NCBI GenBank assembly: GCA_029216955.1 | Contig: JANAVB010031417.1 | Location: forward strand, 17,956,867 to 18,020,866 | Direction: 5' to 3' | Length of the DNA stretch: 64,000 nucleotides | DNA from: Iris pallida | Lineage: Eukaryota > Streptophyta > Magnoliopsida > Asparagales > Iridaceae | Part shown: positions 22,300 to 33,937 of the stretch, one piece after another | Layout: every line of letters begins with the position of its first letter | Position numbering within the stretch: the stretch's first letter is position 1 | The notes under the pieces: model-generated | What the model saw: the letters and a program-made list of their open reading frames with translations, nothing else | Told to the model about the DNA's origin: nothing | The model's database searches: none | Program-made: the position numbers and the translations under genes

Positions 22300-23514
22300 T
22301 CAAGCGACCGGGGCTACCAGGACTGGAGGGTTCGACAAATATTCTTTGATGCTGTCGAAGGCACGCTGGCATTCTTTATCCCATACGAATGAGACGCCCT
22401 TCTTCATGAGATGGGTGAATGGCTGACATCGCCCGGAGAGGTTGGAAATGAACCTCCTGATGTAAGCTAACCTCCCTTGGAGGCCTCGGAGTTCTCGGAG
22501 ATTTCTCGGGGGACCCATCTCCATGATTGCCTTCGTCTTCTCAGGGTCTACGTGGATACCCTGGGAGGTGATGATGAAACCCAAGAACTTTCCGCTGGAT
22601 ACGCCCAAGAAGGATTTCGTGGGGTTCATTTTCAAATTGTGCGCTCGCATTAGGTCAAACACTGTCCTTAGATCATGCAGATGATCTTCCTTAGAGCGGA
22701 TTTTGACGGCGATGTCGTCAACATAGCATTCCACTGTTTTGCGCAAGTGGTCTCTAATGATGATGCTCATAGCTCTCTGATAGGTGGCGCCAGCGTTCTT
22801 TAAATTGAAAGGCATGACTGTGTAGCAGAACGTGCCTATTGGTGTTCGGAACGATGTATGCTTTTCGTCGTCGGGAGACATCTTAATTTGGTTGTACCCC
22901 GAGAAACCATCCATGAACGACATACGTTCGAAGCCGCAGGTGTTGTCAATCATGATGTCTGTGATAGGGAGGGGGAACTCATCTTTGGGACACGCCTCGT
23001 TCAGATTGCGGAAGTCGATGCAGATTCGAATCTTCCCATTCTTCTTGAGGACCGGTACTATGTTGGCGACCCAGTCCGGATGTTGTTCCTTACGAATGAA
23101 GCCACTGGCTATCAGTTTGTTGACTTCAGCTTCGATCGCATCCATGATGCCTGGGCGGAAGCGCCGTTGCTGTTGTTTGACTGGCTTTGTATCTGGCCGA
23201 ATGTTGGGCTTGTGAAGAGCAACATCGGGGTTTAGTCCTGGCATGTCTTCATAGTTCCAGGCGAACACGTCGATATATTTTTTGACGAGTTCCAGTAGCG
23301 ATTCTCGCTCTTCGTCTGTCAGGCTTTTACTAACGAAGATTGGTTTTGGAGAAGAGTCGCTGCCGACATCCACTTGCATGACCTCATCTTCAGTAGGAGG
23401 CTCTTTTTGTTCAAACCGCTTCTCCCATTGCGCATTCAGCTGTTGGGCCCACGGCTCTAATTCGAGGAGTTCAGGAAAGTCTTCACCTTCTTCGTAAGCA
23501 TCGGCGAATGTCAT
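22300..23514 (-). pseudogene. Tat-like reverse transcriptase
   Basis: 404 open codons. N-terminal linker (LVKKYIDVFAWNYEDMPGL), RT fingers and palm (VPVLKKNGKIRICIDFRN), and the catalytic box YVDD at about 22715-22726, followed by KFLGFIITSQGI and the connection domain. All main RT motifs are readable, so the domain decayed only recently or slowly, but it is separated from its RNase H by a stop and no integrase remains. Confidence 0.9.
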
Positions 23515-24725
23515 ATTGACAGACAGGACTTGCCTGAATACATCCCCGATGCTGATATCCGAATCAGAAGTTGGTGATCCGGTTGAGTGTGACTGCCAGT
23601 CGCATTCCTCATCTGAGCTTTCAGGGGTCGTTGCAGGCGTAACATATCCCAGTCCGCATCGGTCTTGTTGTAGTAGTCCTGTGGTTTGCCAGCCGGGACC
23701 GGCGACTTTAGAGGTAATCGTCGACCAGTGCCGTAGTTCAAACCTGGGGTAGTCTCCAGATCATACCCCTGTTTTTGCATGAGGTATTTGGATTGGGGGC
23801 TATATAGATATAGAGGGAGTCTCCCGGCGTCCGATTCGAGATCGACTTCTTCTATGGTGAAGGGCTGTGGATCATTCCTCCGACCGAAGATGATTGGATG
23901 GTCCCCTCCCTCGATTATGCGGTAAGCGTCTTCCACGGGAGTAAGTTGATTTGCGGTGTAAACATTTGTCACCTGTGTATGTAGGTGAGTGCCTATACCG
24001 TGTTCCATAGCATACATTGTACAAAGCTTATTAAGCTCGATGTAGTTCAAAGATAGCCCTTTATTGATGAAGTAAGGTATCTTTTCTAACGAGATTACAT
24101 CATCTGCGGATGGAACATCAGTGTGAGCAGCCACATACTTGGCCAGTTCTGGTTCTTCTTCGGCCACCCCCTGTATAAATGAAGACTGAGAGGATGACTT
24201 GGGCAACTTGATCATCAGGGGTTCCGCTGGTGGAGCAGAACGTGGGGTTGTTGGCAAACTAGCAACCCCCAGTTTGGTACTTGATGCTGGGCGGGGAGTG
24301 GTTGGCTCACTAGAAGCCCCAGACTTTGCATCGGGCTGACGATTCTTTTTGGAAAGACGTATCGTCATTGGCTTGTCAGAGGGATTGAGCTTCTCCGTTT
24401 GTGGCTGGCCGACTCTAGGTAGTCTGATTGTCAGTGGTTCCGTCGTGGGTCTTGGTGCTTGGTCGAACCTTGGCAGTCGGATTATCATTTGCCCCTCTTG
24501 TGCCGAGAGACTGATTGCATCCTTACGCAGAGCGGCCGTAAGGGGTGCGGTCCTGCCAGGTTTGCGAGCTTGGAGGTGGATCGTCAGAGGTTCTTCTGAT
24601 CCTGTGGCTGTCTCAGTTCGAGCTTACACATCTCCTTCGCCAAGGTGTCTCTTCGATTTCTCGTATAAGCAGGAGTCTGAGTAGTAGGATTCGACCTCTT
24701 TGAAGGGATCGATGTCGGCGAATCC
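23511..24725 (-). pseudogene. Tat-like pol linker between protease and RT
   Basis: A low-complexity, P/T/R-rich frame with repeated 'TIRLPR' or 'MIRLP' phrases (325 codons open from 24488). It shifts by one frame relative to RT near 23511. Upstream, 24725-24490 continues the protease frame (FADIDPFKEVESYYSD) to a TAA-type stop. Such long variable spacers between protease and RT are known in Tat/Ogre elements. Confidence 0.65.
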
Positions 24726-27150
24726 TGTCACGCCCCGCTCCCGTAGGAGCGATCGTCCTAGCTAAGGCGTGATGCCGCACGAGCCTAGATTGCGCTCGTG
24801 CAAGGCTATTTCATAACGGCCGATTACATTGGCGGCGACAGGGTCGTCGCACAGAAGTCCCAAGCAGAAATATTGAAACATGCAGCGGAATTTAAAAACA
24901 AGTACACGTGAACACAAGTCATTCAAAAGAAGCTCTTTATTGATATTGAATACAAAATTATATTTGTGGGCGCAAGGCCAAATTACAAGTCTCTCGTGCT
25001 CACTTTTCTCTCGATTTTAAGTCACTCTGCTCTCTCACAACTCTCGATTACAATGCTTGAGCCAGCGGAAGCTTCGGAAGGCGATGTCCATACATTATGT
25101 CCTGTATAAGTCTTCAGTCCACGCGACCGCACGCTTCGAATCACCAAGGAACTCCGTGCCTCGACGCATCCAAGCGAGCTCCACCCCACGAGCTTCTACC
25201 TGTGCCTGCACATGAAACACTGTGTGGGTGTCAGTACTCAACTGTACTGGTGGAGTGAGCTCCTCGCCCACCCATACAAAACCAACACGTTTTATTTACT
25301 TTGTGCAATATAAACCCTTTTTACGATTGTCTTTCTATTCTTGCCTTAGGATCAGTTTTAGGACCGACGCCTTTGCATACTTATGTCTAAGGACCATCCC
25401 GTGCTTGCACAACGACGTTAACTCATACTTTTGCCTTAGACCCTTCTCGTGCCAATAACGTTAACCTATCAAGTCGTGTTTGCCTTACGGCCATAATCAG
25501 AGACGCAACTACACAAAAGACTCCATTTCTTTGCCTCTTGACCTTTCTCGTGCTTACATTGTCGACGCACCGACTTATACTTGTCTTTTGTAACCAACTC
25601 TGGGACGTAACGACTCTGTTGTGCCATAACTCGATTCGTGCTTCAATATCTCTGAGGCAGCGCCTCCTTGCTTAGTCTCGCCTACACTTGGGTTGTGACA
25701 ACGCGGCCGTTCCTCATATTTCGAGGTCGTGCCTAGCAACTCAACGTAACTTCACACAACTTGCCCTACGGCCCTTTTTGACTTAACTCGCAACAGCTCA
25801 AGCCTAACTCATGCAATTCTATGCCAACAACTTAACACTCGACGCCACATCTCGTGCCGAAGCACGCCGCCTTCGTTATAGCCAAATCTTAGGCCCAGAC
25901 CTTGTGTTCTCTAACTTCATACATATCCAACTCAACTCAATCCAAAGGCACACACGCGGATTGCCGCCCGTGCCGACACATCTATATGAAAGGTCACTGG
26001 CATTAACTAGCCATCGTGGACATAGCCTGGCATTCGGGACCCTTGCACTGCCGGTTGCGATCCTCGATGCAAGTCCCCGACCTACCAATTGCCTATTACC
26101 CAACTCGGCTATAACCTGTTTCTTCCTAGTCCGAGTCGGTGCCCATGGCCCAGGGCTGCCGCTCGAAGAAACCATCGCCCTTGTCGACAAGTTGTCCATG
26201 ACCACGCGCCTACGCTAACTTCTAGACTTAACGTAATGCATGGTCTCATCATCATCATTTAGCTACTTTGCTTTACTCTTTTCATACTTCCTTTGCAGAG
26301 CCCAAACCAGGGTTGCCTCGGCGACTGAACCACAGTTCCGACATATTTTCTCACGGCGACTAACCATCGCTTAGACTTAACGTTCTTTGAACTCAGGGAA
26401 CGGCTACTGCATAGCCTTCCAACTTAACTTGAACATAACGTGTTTCCTTAAGTATCGACCGACCGTGGCTAACTTTCCACTGAACCAACCATGGCTCGTG
26501 CCTTAAACCGACTCGTGTTCTACGCAACGCTATTGCCCAAGTCATACTTCATATGACGGGCCTTGGGATCGTGGGACTATTCAACTTGACAACCGCAGAA
26601 TGAGCGGGACAGCACTTGGAATAACTTAGGTCGACCGGCATAACTTTACCTAACTTACTCAAGCCTACAACTTAACCCGAGGGACGAACAAAGGCTATGC
26701 CAAGCCTTGTATTTCGGAAACGTGCATGCTTTATCGAGCATTTACGCGGGCGACGCCTATGACTTAGGTAAGTTTATAGTTTTGTGTCGAAGACCAACTT
26801 TCCTTCTCCCAAGCCACGGAACAAAGGACCGAGTGTCATTTTCAAAGCACGCCGTACCCCAACTCTAAGCCGACCGTGGGACGTTTTCCATGTTCTAACT
26901 TATTTCGACCCGTCGGGATTATTCCTTTAGCTATGTGGATTCGTCTCTTTTATTATTAAGCCTACTTGTGCAAGTTGAAAACACGATTTATTATATGAAG
27001 GCAAAGATGAGGCAAGTTCACCGAAACTACCCCACCTGAGCGAGGAGTCGCCTCGGACGAGCGAGCCTTCGAGCAACCGTTGCAAGGCTAAGTTCTAACG
27101 CCGTCGGCGTTTCGATTCCTCCGATTGACTTTGCGGGACGGGGCACTACA
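24726..27150 (-). repeat. Solo LTR (2425 bp) inside the Tat-like element
   Basis: Bounded on the plus strand by TGTCACGCCCCG and GGGGCACTACA, with perfect AATCC target repeats at 24721-24725 and 27151-27155. Removing it and one AATCC restores the protease-to-linker reading frame of the host element (RTG-FADIDPF). Orientation is probably minus, because that strand ends GGGGCGTGACA, like other LTR 3' ends here, and has an AATAAA near its 3' end (plus 24930-24940). No internal domain is left, so the parent was removed by LTR-LTR recombination. Open frames inside it look spurious. Confidence 0.85.
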
Positions 27151-27680
27151 AATCCTGTTCTCACGAAGCCGTGTTTGTCGACATACTTAAAGCACTGGTG
27201 CAGCGTGGAAGGCACGATCATGTAATCGTGTATCCAGGGACGCCCCAAGAGGATATTGTAGGAAGTGTCCGCATCTATGACGTAACAGGTCACTTCTGAC
27301 TGGAGATCGCCGATTTGGCACTTCAAGCGAATCTTTCCAATCGGGTAGCTCCTGCCCGAATTGAAACCGCTGATGGCGGTGCTTGTTGGCGTCAGACGAT
27401 GCATAGGAATACGGAGATGATGTAACAGACCCTTCGGGATGATGCTTATGGAAGAGCCAGGATCAATGTGCATCCGATCCACCTTTACGTCGTCGATGTA
27501 TCCAGTGTAGTATAACGGACGATCGTACAGATTGGTTTTGACGAGCATATCCTGTGGAGTGAAGACAATATTGGGCATCGCTCCTGTGCAAGCGCTGTCT
27601 TGGAGATTTGCAGGTGGGCTCTCTCCCGTGAGGTTGACCTGAGCTAGATATGCGTCGGCATTCTGGAGTGCATCACTCAA
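27151..27680 (-). pseudogene. Tat-like protease region
   Basis: Minus-strand frame with the retropepsin motif in IDPGSSISIIP and a distal YNILLGRPWIHD, typical of the protease flap and dimer region. It is cut by the solo LTR at 27150; the frame's last residues (about 40 codons, down to 27027) come from LTR sequence. A frameshift near 27700 separates it from the upstream NFDILAQLANTPAKLSLYEL segment. Confidence 0.85.
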
Positions 27681-27792
27681 AGCCGCGCGAACATCTCAGG
27701 AGCTCGTATAATGACAATTTGGCCGGTGTGTTGGCCAATTGTGCCAGGATGTCAAAGTTGTAGGGCCTTTCCAGCCCATGAGGTACCTCTTT

Positions 27793-30700
27793 TCAGAGGG
27801 ATTTGTCAAAGCGAGTCTCCTTCGGCCTAGGCTTGTCGGTCGTCGGAGGTTGGGAAGGTCCCGGAGCGTCAGCAGTGGCCGGCTGATGCTCTTCAGTCGA
27901 GTCATCTGGCGTAGGTTGGGATTGAGCACCAGACCGAGTGACGACAGCTGTGGCTTCTTCGACATCTGTCGAAATTGTGCGGCAGGATCTGACTTTTCTA
28001 CTCTCCTTCTTGCCAATGGGGAGTGGTGCGGACTGAGTCACTTCAGGTACCAAGTCTGGATGGATCCACATGACCTCCCCTCGTGACGTTGTAAGGGGTA
28101 CTAGACCAGTAGCCTGATCTCGAGGAGGTGGAAGATTAGCAATCTCTATTGTCGCCCGCGGGATGGGTACCACGCCGTCTTGAGTCTCTGTCGGAGGGAA
28201 GCTGCCAAACTGTACGGACACCATGTTGGCTGCCACGGTTACCTCCTCGAAATCAATGGCCAGAGCCTTCGAATCGATGAGATGTTGAATGTATCGCTTC
28301 AGTTGGTAGCAGTCGTGTGTAGCATGGTGGACGTAGCGATGGTAATGACAGTAGTTTGGGCTCTCCATTTCTGCTGGCCGAGGTTCCCGTCTTGGTGGAG
28401 GGAGCTGAATTCTATCCCCTTGTATGAGCATGTTCAAGATGGGCTTTACATGGCCGTCTTCGAAGGAGTAGGTCATTTGCGGCCATTGCTTGTCTGCCGG
28501 TTTTGACTCAGGTTTCTGGACTGTGTCGGCCACCATAGCCTGCTTGCCCTTATTGTCCCGATTGTTGGAGGAGTTACCACCATTGTTGTTGTTGGTATTA
28601 GGGCGCTTGCCCTTGTCCTCTCCCTCCGAGATGTGCAATCCCAGTTGGCGAGCCTTCTTCAACCTATCTTCGGCGCTAGTGGCACTGATGATGAACGTCT
28701 TCCAGTCCTTGAATTGACTTTCACCCATCCAGAGGCTGATTGTTAGGAGCAGTCTCTTTTGGCAAATTTCAATTAAGGAGGAATCCGGATTACCAGACGG
28801 CAACTTCATTGCGGTTTGGCGAAACCGCTCAATATAGTTCCTTGTCAGCTCTTTCTCCCCTTGAACGACGTCCATGAGGGTGGACATTGTAACGTCCTGT
28901 CCTACTTCGTAGAATCTCTCCAAGAACATGCGCTTGAAGCTGGCGAAGGAGTGGATGCAGTTGTCTGGCAGGTTATGGTACCAGTCGAAGGCGACCCCTT
29001 CCAATGCCCCGATGAATAATCGTGTAAGGATGGCATCGTCATGGGGCAGATGGTCGGTGGTGACCTCGAAGTAAGTGATGTACCGACTTGCGGAGGTCTT
29101 CCCATCATATGGATTGATATGGAATGGTTTATACTTTGGTGGAAAGGGAACATCTCTCCACGCAGCGGGATACGGTTGTCGTATCCTGAGGTCTTGGCAG
29201 TTTTCTCGGGCGTGGAACATGGCTCGGAGCTCCTGGACCTCTCTTCTTGCTTCCTTGGCCTTATCCGCAGCGGTGGGAGCTGACATCTCAGGAGGATTAT
29301 TGCCCGGGTTTGATGCCGCTGAGTTCGAGTCCGCATTGACCGCGGGACCCAAGTTTGTTTGGCCAGACGTCCCTCCTTACAGAGTAGGGAGGGCTGCTTT
29401 GATCTCGTCCACCGATTTGACCAAAGTGCGCAGTATGGCCTCCAGAGTGTCGATGCGTTGGCGATCACTGGGACCATCTTGTTCGTCGTTTGTCATGAAT
29501 GCCGTCCTCACATGAGTAGAAGTGGAAGGGACGGTGGATGACGTGCCCTCCGAATCATACCCCTGTACCGAGAAGTCATCGGGGTATGTGGGAATGTTCT
29601 CCTCTGGTTCGGACTCGGAAGGGATAGTACCCCCGGCTTCGGAGCTTGCCTCGTTTTGAGAGTCATGGACGCCCTCGGGGACGTCGGACCCTACTGTATC
29701 TGATGGGAGAGTTGTTTCCTTGGGATCATCTCCTTGGAACATCGGATTATCGTGGATGTTTGGAGGAGTACTACCCCCAGTTTCAGCGATCCCCAGTAAT
29801 GTGGATGACGAATCTCCCACTGTAGCAGATTTCGTCTTTGAACGGGTACCTTGGAAAACCCCGGTGGTGGACAACCGTTTAGACGACAGTTTCTTAGTCA
29901 CAGTGGTTGAAATCTTCGGGCTGGAAACGTTTATCTTCTTCCCTCTCCCATCGGCAGGGATTTTCTGAGTAGAGTTGCATGAGACGACGGGAGGCGCCTC
30001 ATCCTCTGAGCTCGGCTGTTGTAATCTCTGGAAGACGGACTGCCGGTCTTCTCGTACCGTCGCGTTGTTGCAACAGCAGTTGACGATGACTTGGGTGCAG
30101 TGACGTCCGTGGGAGGACTCTTTGCACCCCGAGGCCTCTTCTCTTTCCTTGCGCTTGTGGAGGATAGCCCCACGCAAGTCAGATGGGTCTGGAACGACCA
30201 TGTTTGCTCCCTGGGTTTTGAGAGACTTTTTGGAACCACTTTGTCCGTTTGCCGCCGGGGGCTGGACTCGAGTGGTTCTGTACAACTTCCCATCGGAGGC
30301 CCGCATAACAGTATATGGAGCGCTCGGATTGTCAGAGGTCAGGACAGCGGACTGAGCTCGCCAAGCTCGCGCTGCCCTAGACTTCTTCACTCTAGTGCAT
30401 GAGGGCACATAGTAGGAAGAGTCTAAGTGGTGTTGCAGAGAGTCGGACACATTTTCTCGGGAGCATGAAAGATCAGGACCATAGGAGAGGCGATCGAAGA
30501 CTGAACCTGAGCCGCGTGGAGCAGACAGTATGCGGCTGGAATCAACAGTCTTCATGCGACTGGCAATCGTAGCCGCATGGGCTTTCTTCATGGGGCTGGA
30601 AGTCTCGACCGCATAAGTATTCTCCATGCGGCTGGAAATCTTGGCCGCATGGATATTCTGTATCTGGCTGGCAGTTTCGGCCGCATGGACATCATGCATG

Positions 30701-31155
30701 CAGCTGGCAAGCTTGGCCGCATGAATGTTCAGCCTGCGGCTAGTGCCTTTGTTCGGCTTCTTCCTGGAGCACATAGAATCACTCTTTGCCCCTGTAAGTC
30801 CAGCATCGTAGTGCTTTCCTCTGTCGGACTTGGGGACAGCAAAGTCTTCTATGGCTTGAAGTGGGGCCGCATGAGAGTTGCCTTCGCCGTCTTGGGCAGC
30901 AGAGAGTACTCCGTCCAGAGCTTGGGGAGGAGCAAATGATTTTGGTCTCCACTCCCTGCGAGCCTTATTTGTGCGGGTTCGCTTCTGGACCGGGCCAGCG
31001 CTCCCGTCGGAGAGCATTTCTTCAAACGCCTGTTGGTCGAAGCGGCCGACCATCTTCTGTTGTGTGGAGCCAAGTTTGGCTGCATCCGATTGCGTCACCA
31101 ACTTCTCAGCCGTGGAGAAGTTTGTCCCCAGCAGAGTCGCCATCGTGTTTGCCAT
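27793..31155 (-). pseudogene. Tat-like gag, one frame with a single in-frame stop
   Basis: Two open blocks, 31155-29377 (592 codons, ATG at 31155) and 29376-27793, share one frame and are split only by TAA at 29377-29379. The first block is S/T/K-rich and holds five exact-length 12-residue repeats (30553-30732; typical unit HAAKISSRMENT). The second has the retrotransposon gag core (PFHINPYDGKTSASRYITYF; FASFKRMFLERFYE; YIERFRQTAMKLP) and a short CHYHRYVHHATHDC element near 28335-28375. Gag would form the capsid. A 592-residue extension ahead of the gag core is long for most Ty3 elements but known in Ogre-type elements. Confidence 0.8.
30553..30732. repeat. 36-bp coding tandem repeat, 5 units, each a small hairpin
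   Basis: Five 36-bp units within the Tat-like gag frame, plus a degraded sixth at about 30515-30552. A typical unit has CATGCGGC near one end and GCCGCATG near the other, which are reverse complements, so each unit can fold into an 8-bp stem. The same GCCGCATG word dominates the non-coding arrays at 31877-32135 and 32325-32450. Confidence 0.85.
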
Positions 31156-31876
31156 TAATTATAAAAGAACAGAACAATTATATCGGAGGACTGGACTTTT
31201 ACTTCACAATACAAACTCGCTCGTACAAAGAAAGCATATGGACGAAAACTTAGGTACAGCAATCTAAGTACAATTATTTAGTTTTTTCTGGGGGGTGACG
31301 GTAGAGGCTCGGGAAAGCGACGACAGCTCTGCCTTACTCCTTGGACGATCGGACGTAGCCTTGGCTCTGGTGAAGAAATGCTCTTGGACGTGTGGGGAGG
31401 CTCCCTTGCGCCTTCGGTTGCTAGATCTCTGGATGTCTCTGTCGTGCTCTTTTTTTTTTTTTTTGCTCCTCTGTCTATTTCTCCTCCCTTTTTGCAAGGG
31501 AATAGCACCTTGCTATTTATAGGAGTGGGATGCGATCATTATGGTTTGTAAATGATTGCCTCATTGAGAAGTCGGCGGTTAAGGATCAATTAATCTGGAC
31601 CATTAATTCTGATTGTAGCAAATTTAGGTAATTAATGTGGATTGCATCAAATCTCTGTGGACAATAAATGTTGATTGCCATGAATATTCGTGATTTGCGA
31701 TAGCCTGCCACGTGTCCAATTTGCTTGATTTGATTTGATCTAGACAATTATGACGATCGCAACAAATCTGATTTTGTTAGGATTTGTTAGCACCTATAAT
31801 TCCAGGGAAGATAAGACTGTCACGTGTTTCAATCGTCGCGAAGAGCGCCACGTGTCTCAACTGGACCGTCCTGGCA

Positions 31877-32135
31877 GAGCCGCATATGGGTGGTCCTCTC
31901 AGCCGTATGAAGCATGCAGCCGCATGAGGATGGACAGCCGCATGGGGATGGGTCGCCGCATGGGGATAGGCAACCGCATGGGAATGGACAACCGCATGAG
32001 GATAAGCAGCCGCATGAGGATGGGCAGCCGCATGAGGACGGGCAACTGCAAGGGGATAGGCAGCCGCATGAAGTGGACGGTCGCATGAAGTGAGCGGCCG
32101 CATAAATGCAGCAGCCGCATGGAGTGGCCTCGGGA
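31877..32135. repeat. GCCGCATG minisatellite, array 1
   Basis: About twelve units of 17-21 bp, each with CAGCCGCATG or a one-base variant followed by a short spacer such as AGGATGGG or GGGATGGG. Confidence 0.9.
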
Positions 32136-32324
32136 CTTGTTGGATTTTGCCAGCTGTAAGAAGATTTTCTCCTCTTTCCTATGAACACGCCATCATGTCA
32201 GTCATTATAGCGTCTTTGTGCCAGAGCTGTCATAGCCGCCATTTGTCAGAGCAGCCGTTAGGGCATTAAAATGCAGCCGAATGTCGAGAAGAACTGTTGA
32301 AGGCCACGTGGTTTCTTCCTGGGC

Positions 32325-32450
32325 CGCATGGAACTATCCGAGCCGCATGGGCCCTTGAGCCGCATGGACACTTGAGCCGCATGGACTTCTGAGTCGCATG
32401 GGGATCCTGAGCCGCATGGGGACCTCTCTGTCGGAGCCGCATAGGCTTTT
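32325..32450. repeat. GCCGCATG minisatellite, array 2
   Basis: About seven units of roughly 18 bp: GAGCCGCATGG followed by a variable spacer. The key word is the same as in array 1, with a different spacer sequence. Confidence 0.9.
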
Positions 32451-32480
32451 CTTTATTCTTTTCCATGCTTCTAAAAGAGC

Positions 32481-32606
32481 AATGGCTCCTAGCACAACCC
32501 AACTCACAAGCATGACAAAATAACTTCTCGTTATTTACCCAACACATCGATACCTGGTTGGTGGACAACCTGGTCGGTAGGTGAGTATAGTCCTGGAACT
32601 CACCGA
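32481..32606. other. Mosaic of copia pieces at the right edge of the cluster
   Basis: In plus coordinates: a short plus-strand gag piece (CTCCTAGCACAACCC), an inverted integrase piece (about 32501-32540, reverse of NEKLFCHACEL), a short unmatched segment, an inverted CCACCAACCAGG-type piece, then an inverted protease-region piece (about 32576-32606, reverse of GEFQDYTHLP). It is joined without a gap to plus-strand gag of copia C at 32607. Confidence 0.7.
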
Positions 32607-32663
32607 GGCGACCCCACGTGTGATCCATACTGATGTGGATCCGTCACCCTACAAAATGGGGAA
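32607..32663 (+). pseudogene. Copia C gag, N-terminal piece before the LARD insertion
   Basis: Reads (EAT)PRVIHTDVDPSPYKMG, matching the gag N-terminus of copia D (residues about 28-45). It continues after the LARD-like element at 43889 with GKLDKLETKLEG. The first ~25 gag codons are missing, lost in the adjoining mosaic. Confidence 0.85.
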
Positions 32664-33484
32664 TGTAACTTCCCTTCCCAGAAATTTTTAATATTTTATT
32701 ACAATTTATTTTATTTAAATGGTGATTTTTTAGATTTTATAAATAATTATTTAGTTTATTATTACGGTATGTGATTTTAGTCATTGTCAGGAATTTGAGT
32801 ACAAGGTGACTAAAAATCGTGGCACGGATAGTGCAGTGGCGTGCTTTGACTAGTGTATTAGCCCTGGTAGGGAAGGTCGAGCCATAGTGATGTCCTAACT
32901 AGGAAAAACCAGGCCAAGTTGCGACTTAACCCTTATCGAAGATTTATTTATTATGTAATTATATTATTAGATTTTAGAGAAACCGTTATACCATTTTCAG
33001 CCCGGACTGGACCCGAACTGAGCCCAATGCCCATGTAGTCATGCGGTACGTCTAGTGACATTCGTGTTGATGCATTTTGGTATAATTGTGTCGTATTCCA
33101 TTTTTAGTGATCTAACGAATATTCCTAAATATTCTTAAATTAGCTTAAATTAAATATTATAAATATTGTTATTAGTTGATATTCAATAATATTTGTATAA
33201 AATAGGCCTTGTACATTTTCTGGGATTATAGGAGGGTGCAAAATGGTATATACACCATCTTTGGTTTATTTATTATTATTACTATTATTATTATTTTATT
33301 GGGGTTGTTATTTAATATTATTATTTTATTGAGTATAATTAATGGTTATATTTAATTGTTATATTAAATTGTTATCATGTGATTTATAATTTATGCATAA
33401 TTATAATATATTAAATATTGCGTATTGTGTATGTGTGCGTATACATTATAATATATATGTATATGTGAAGGTATTTGTAAATAT

Positions 33485-33549
33485 ATATATATATACTACA
33501 TATGTGTGTATTGGTGTGTATATATATATATATATATACACCAATACAC

Positions 33550-33631
<82 letters not shown>

Positions 33632-33708
33632 GTGTATTGGTGTATATATATATATATATATAGTGTATTGGTGTATATATATATATATATATATATACAC
33701 CAATACAC

Positions 33709-33795
<87 letters not shown>

Positions 33796-33848
33796 AGGTA
33801 TGTACATGAATGAATGTATACATGAATATATAATAGTGTATGTGAGTG

Positions 33849-33920
<72 letters not shown>
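33485..33920. repeat. (TA)n tracts with palindromic ATAGTGTATTGGTG islands
   Basis: Within the TA repeats, the 14-bp phrase ATAGTGTATTGGTG occurs in forward form near 33630 and 33660 and in reverse-complement form near 33540 and 33700, so the islands pair with each other across TA spacers. The tract can extrude cruciforms. A mirrored TGTGAGTGTAAATATA / TATATTTACACTCACA pair flanks the second tract (about 33840 and 33950). Confidence 0.85.

Positions 33921-33937
<17 letters not shown>

Larger units (their letters stand above)
21839..32480 (-). mobile_element. Decayed Tat/Ogre-like Ty3 element
   Basis: Minus-strand order: promoter/leader region with tandem repeats (about 32480-31156), gag (31155-27793), protease region (27790-27151), a solo-LTR insertion (27150-24726), pre-RT region, RT and part of RNase H (24725-21839). 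Integrase and the 3' LTR are absent: the element stops at 21839 against copia B. The RT sequence type (KNGKIRICIDFRNLNEACPK; CYVDDIAVK) and the protease phrase IDPGSSISIIP are those I associate with Tat/Ogre elements. Lesions: an in-frame TAA at 29377-29379, a TGA at 22300-22302, and at least two frameshifts around 27700-27800. Confidence 0.8.
31156..32480 (-). promoter_or_regulatory. Promoter/leader (probable LTR) of the Tat-like element
   Basis: On the minus strand, TATAAATA (plus 31514-31521) lies about 360 bp upstream of the gag ATG and would give a start near 31490. The region farther upstream holds the GCCGCATG arrays. I infer that this is U3-R-U5 plus leader, but no second LTR exists for comparison and I could not find a primer-binding site, so the LTR borders are unknown. 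Confidence 0.5.

Noticed and set aside
25811..26218. 135-codon plus-strand frame in the solo LTR
   Set aside because: Lies entirely inside an LTR, has no recognisable domain, and both strands are open in part, which suggests composition effects.
31829..32188. Cysteine-rich minus-strand frame (repeated SSCGCPSSCG) resembling a secreted Cys-rich peptide
   Set aside because: It is the translation of the GCCGCATG minisatellite; other frames of the array are equally repetitive and open, and there is no signal peptide.
32266..32628. A 120-codon minus-strand gene containing GEFQDYTHLP and NEKLFCHACEL
   Set aside because: A chimera of inverted copia pieces and the GCCGCATG array; not a gene.
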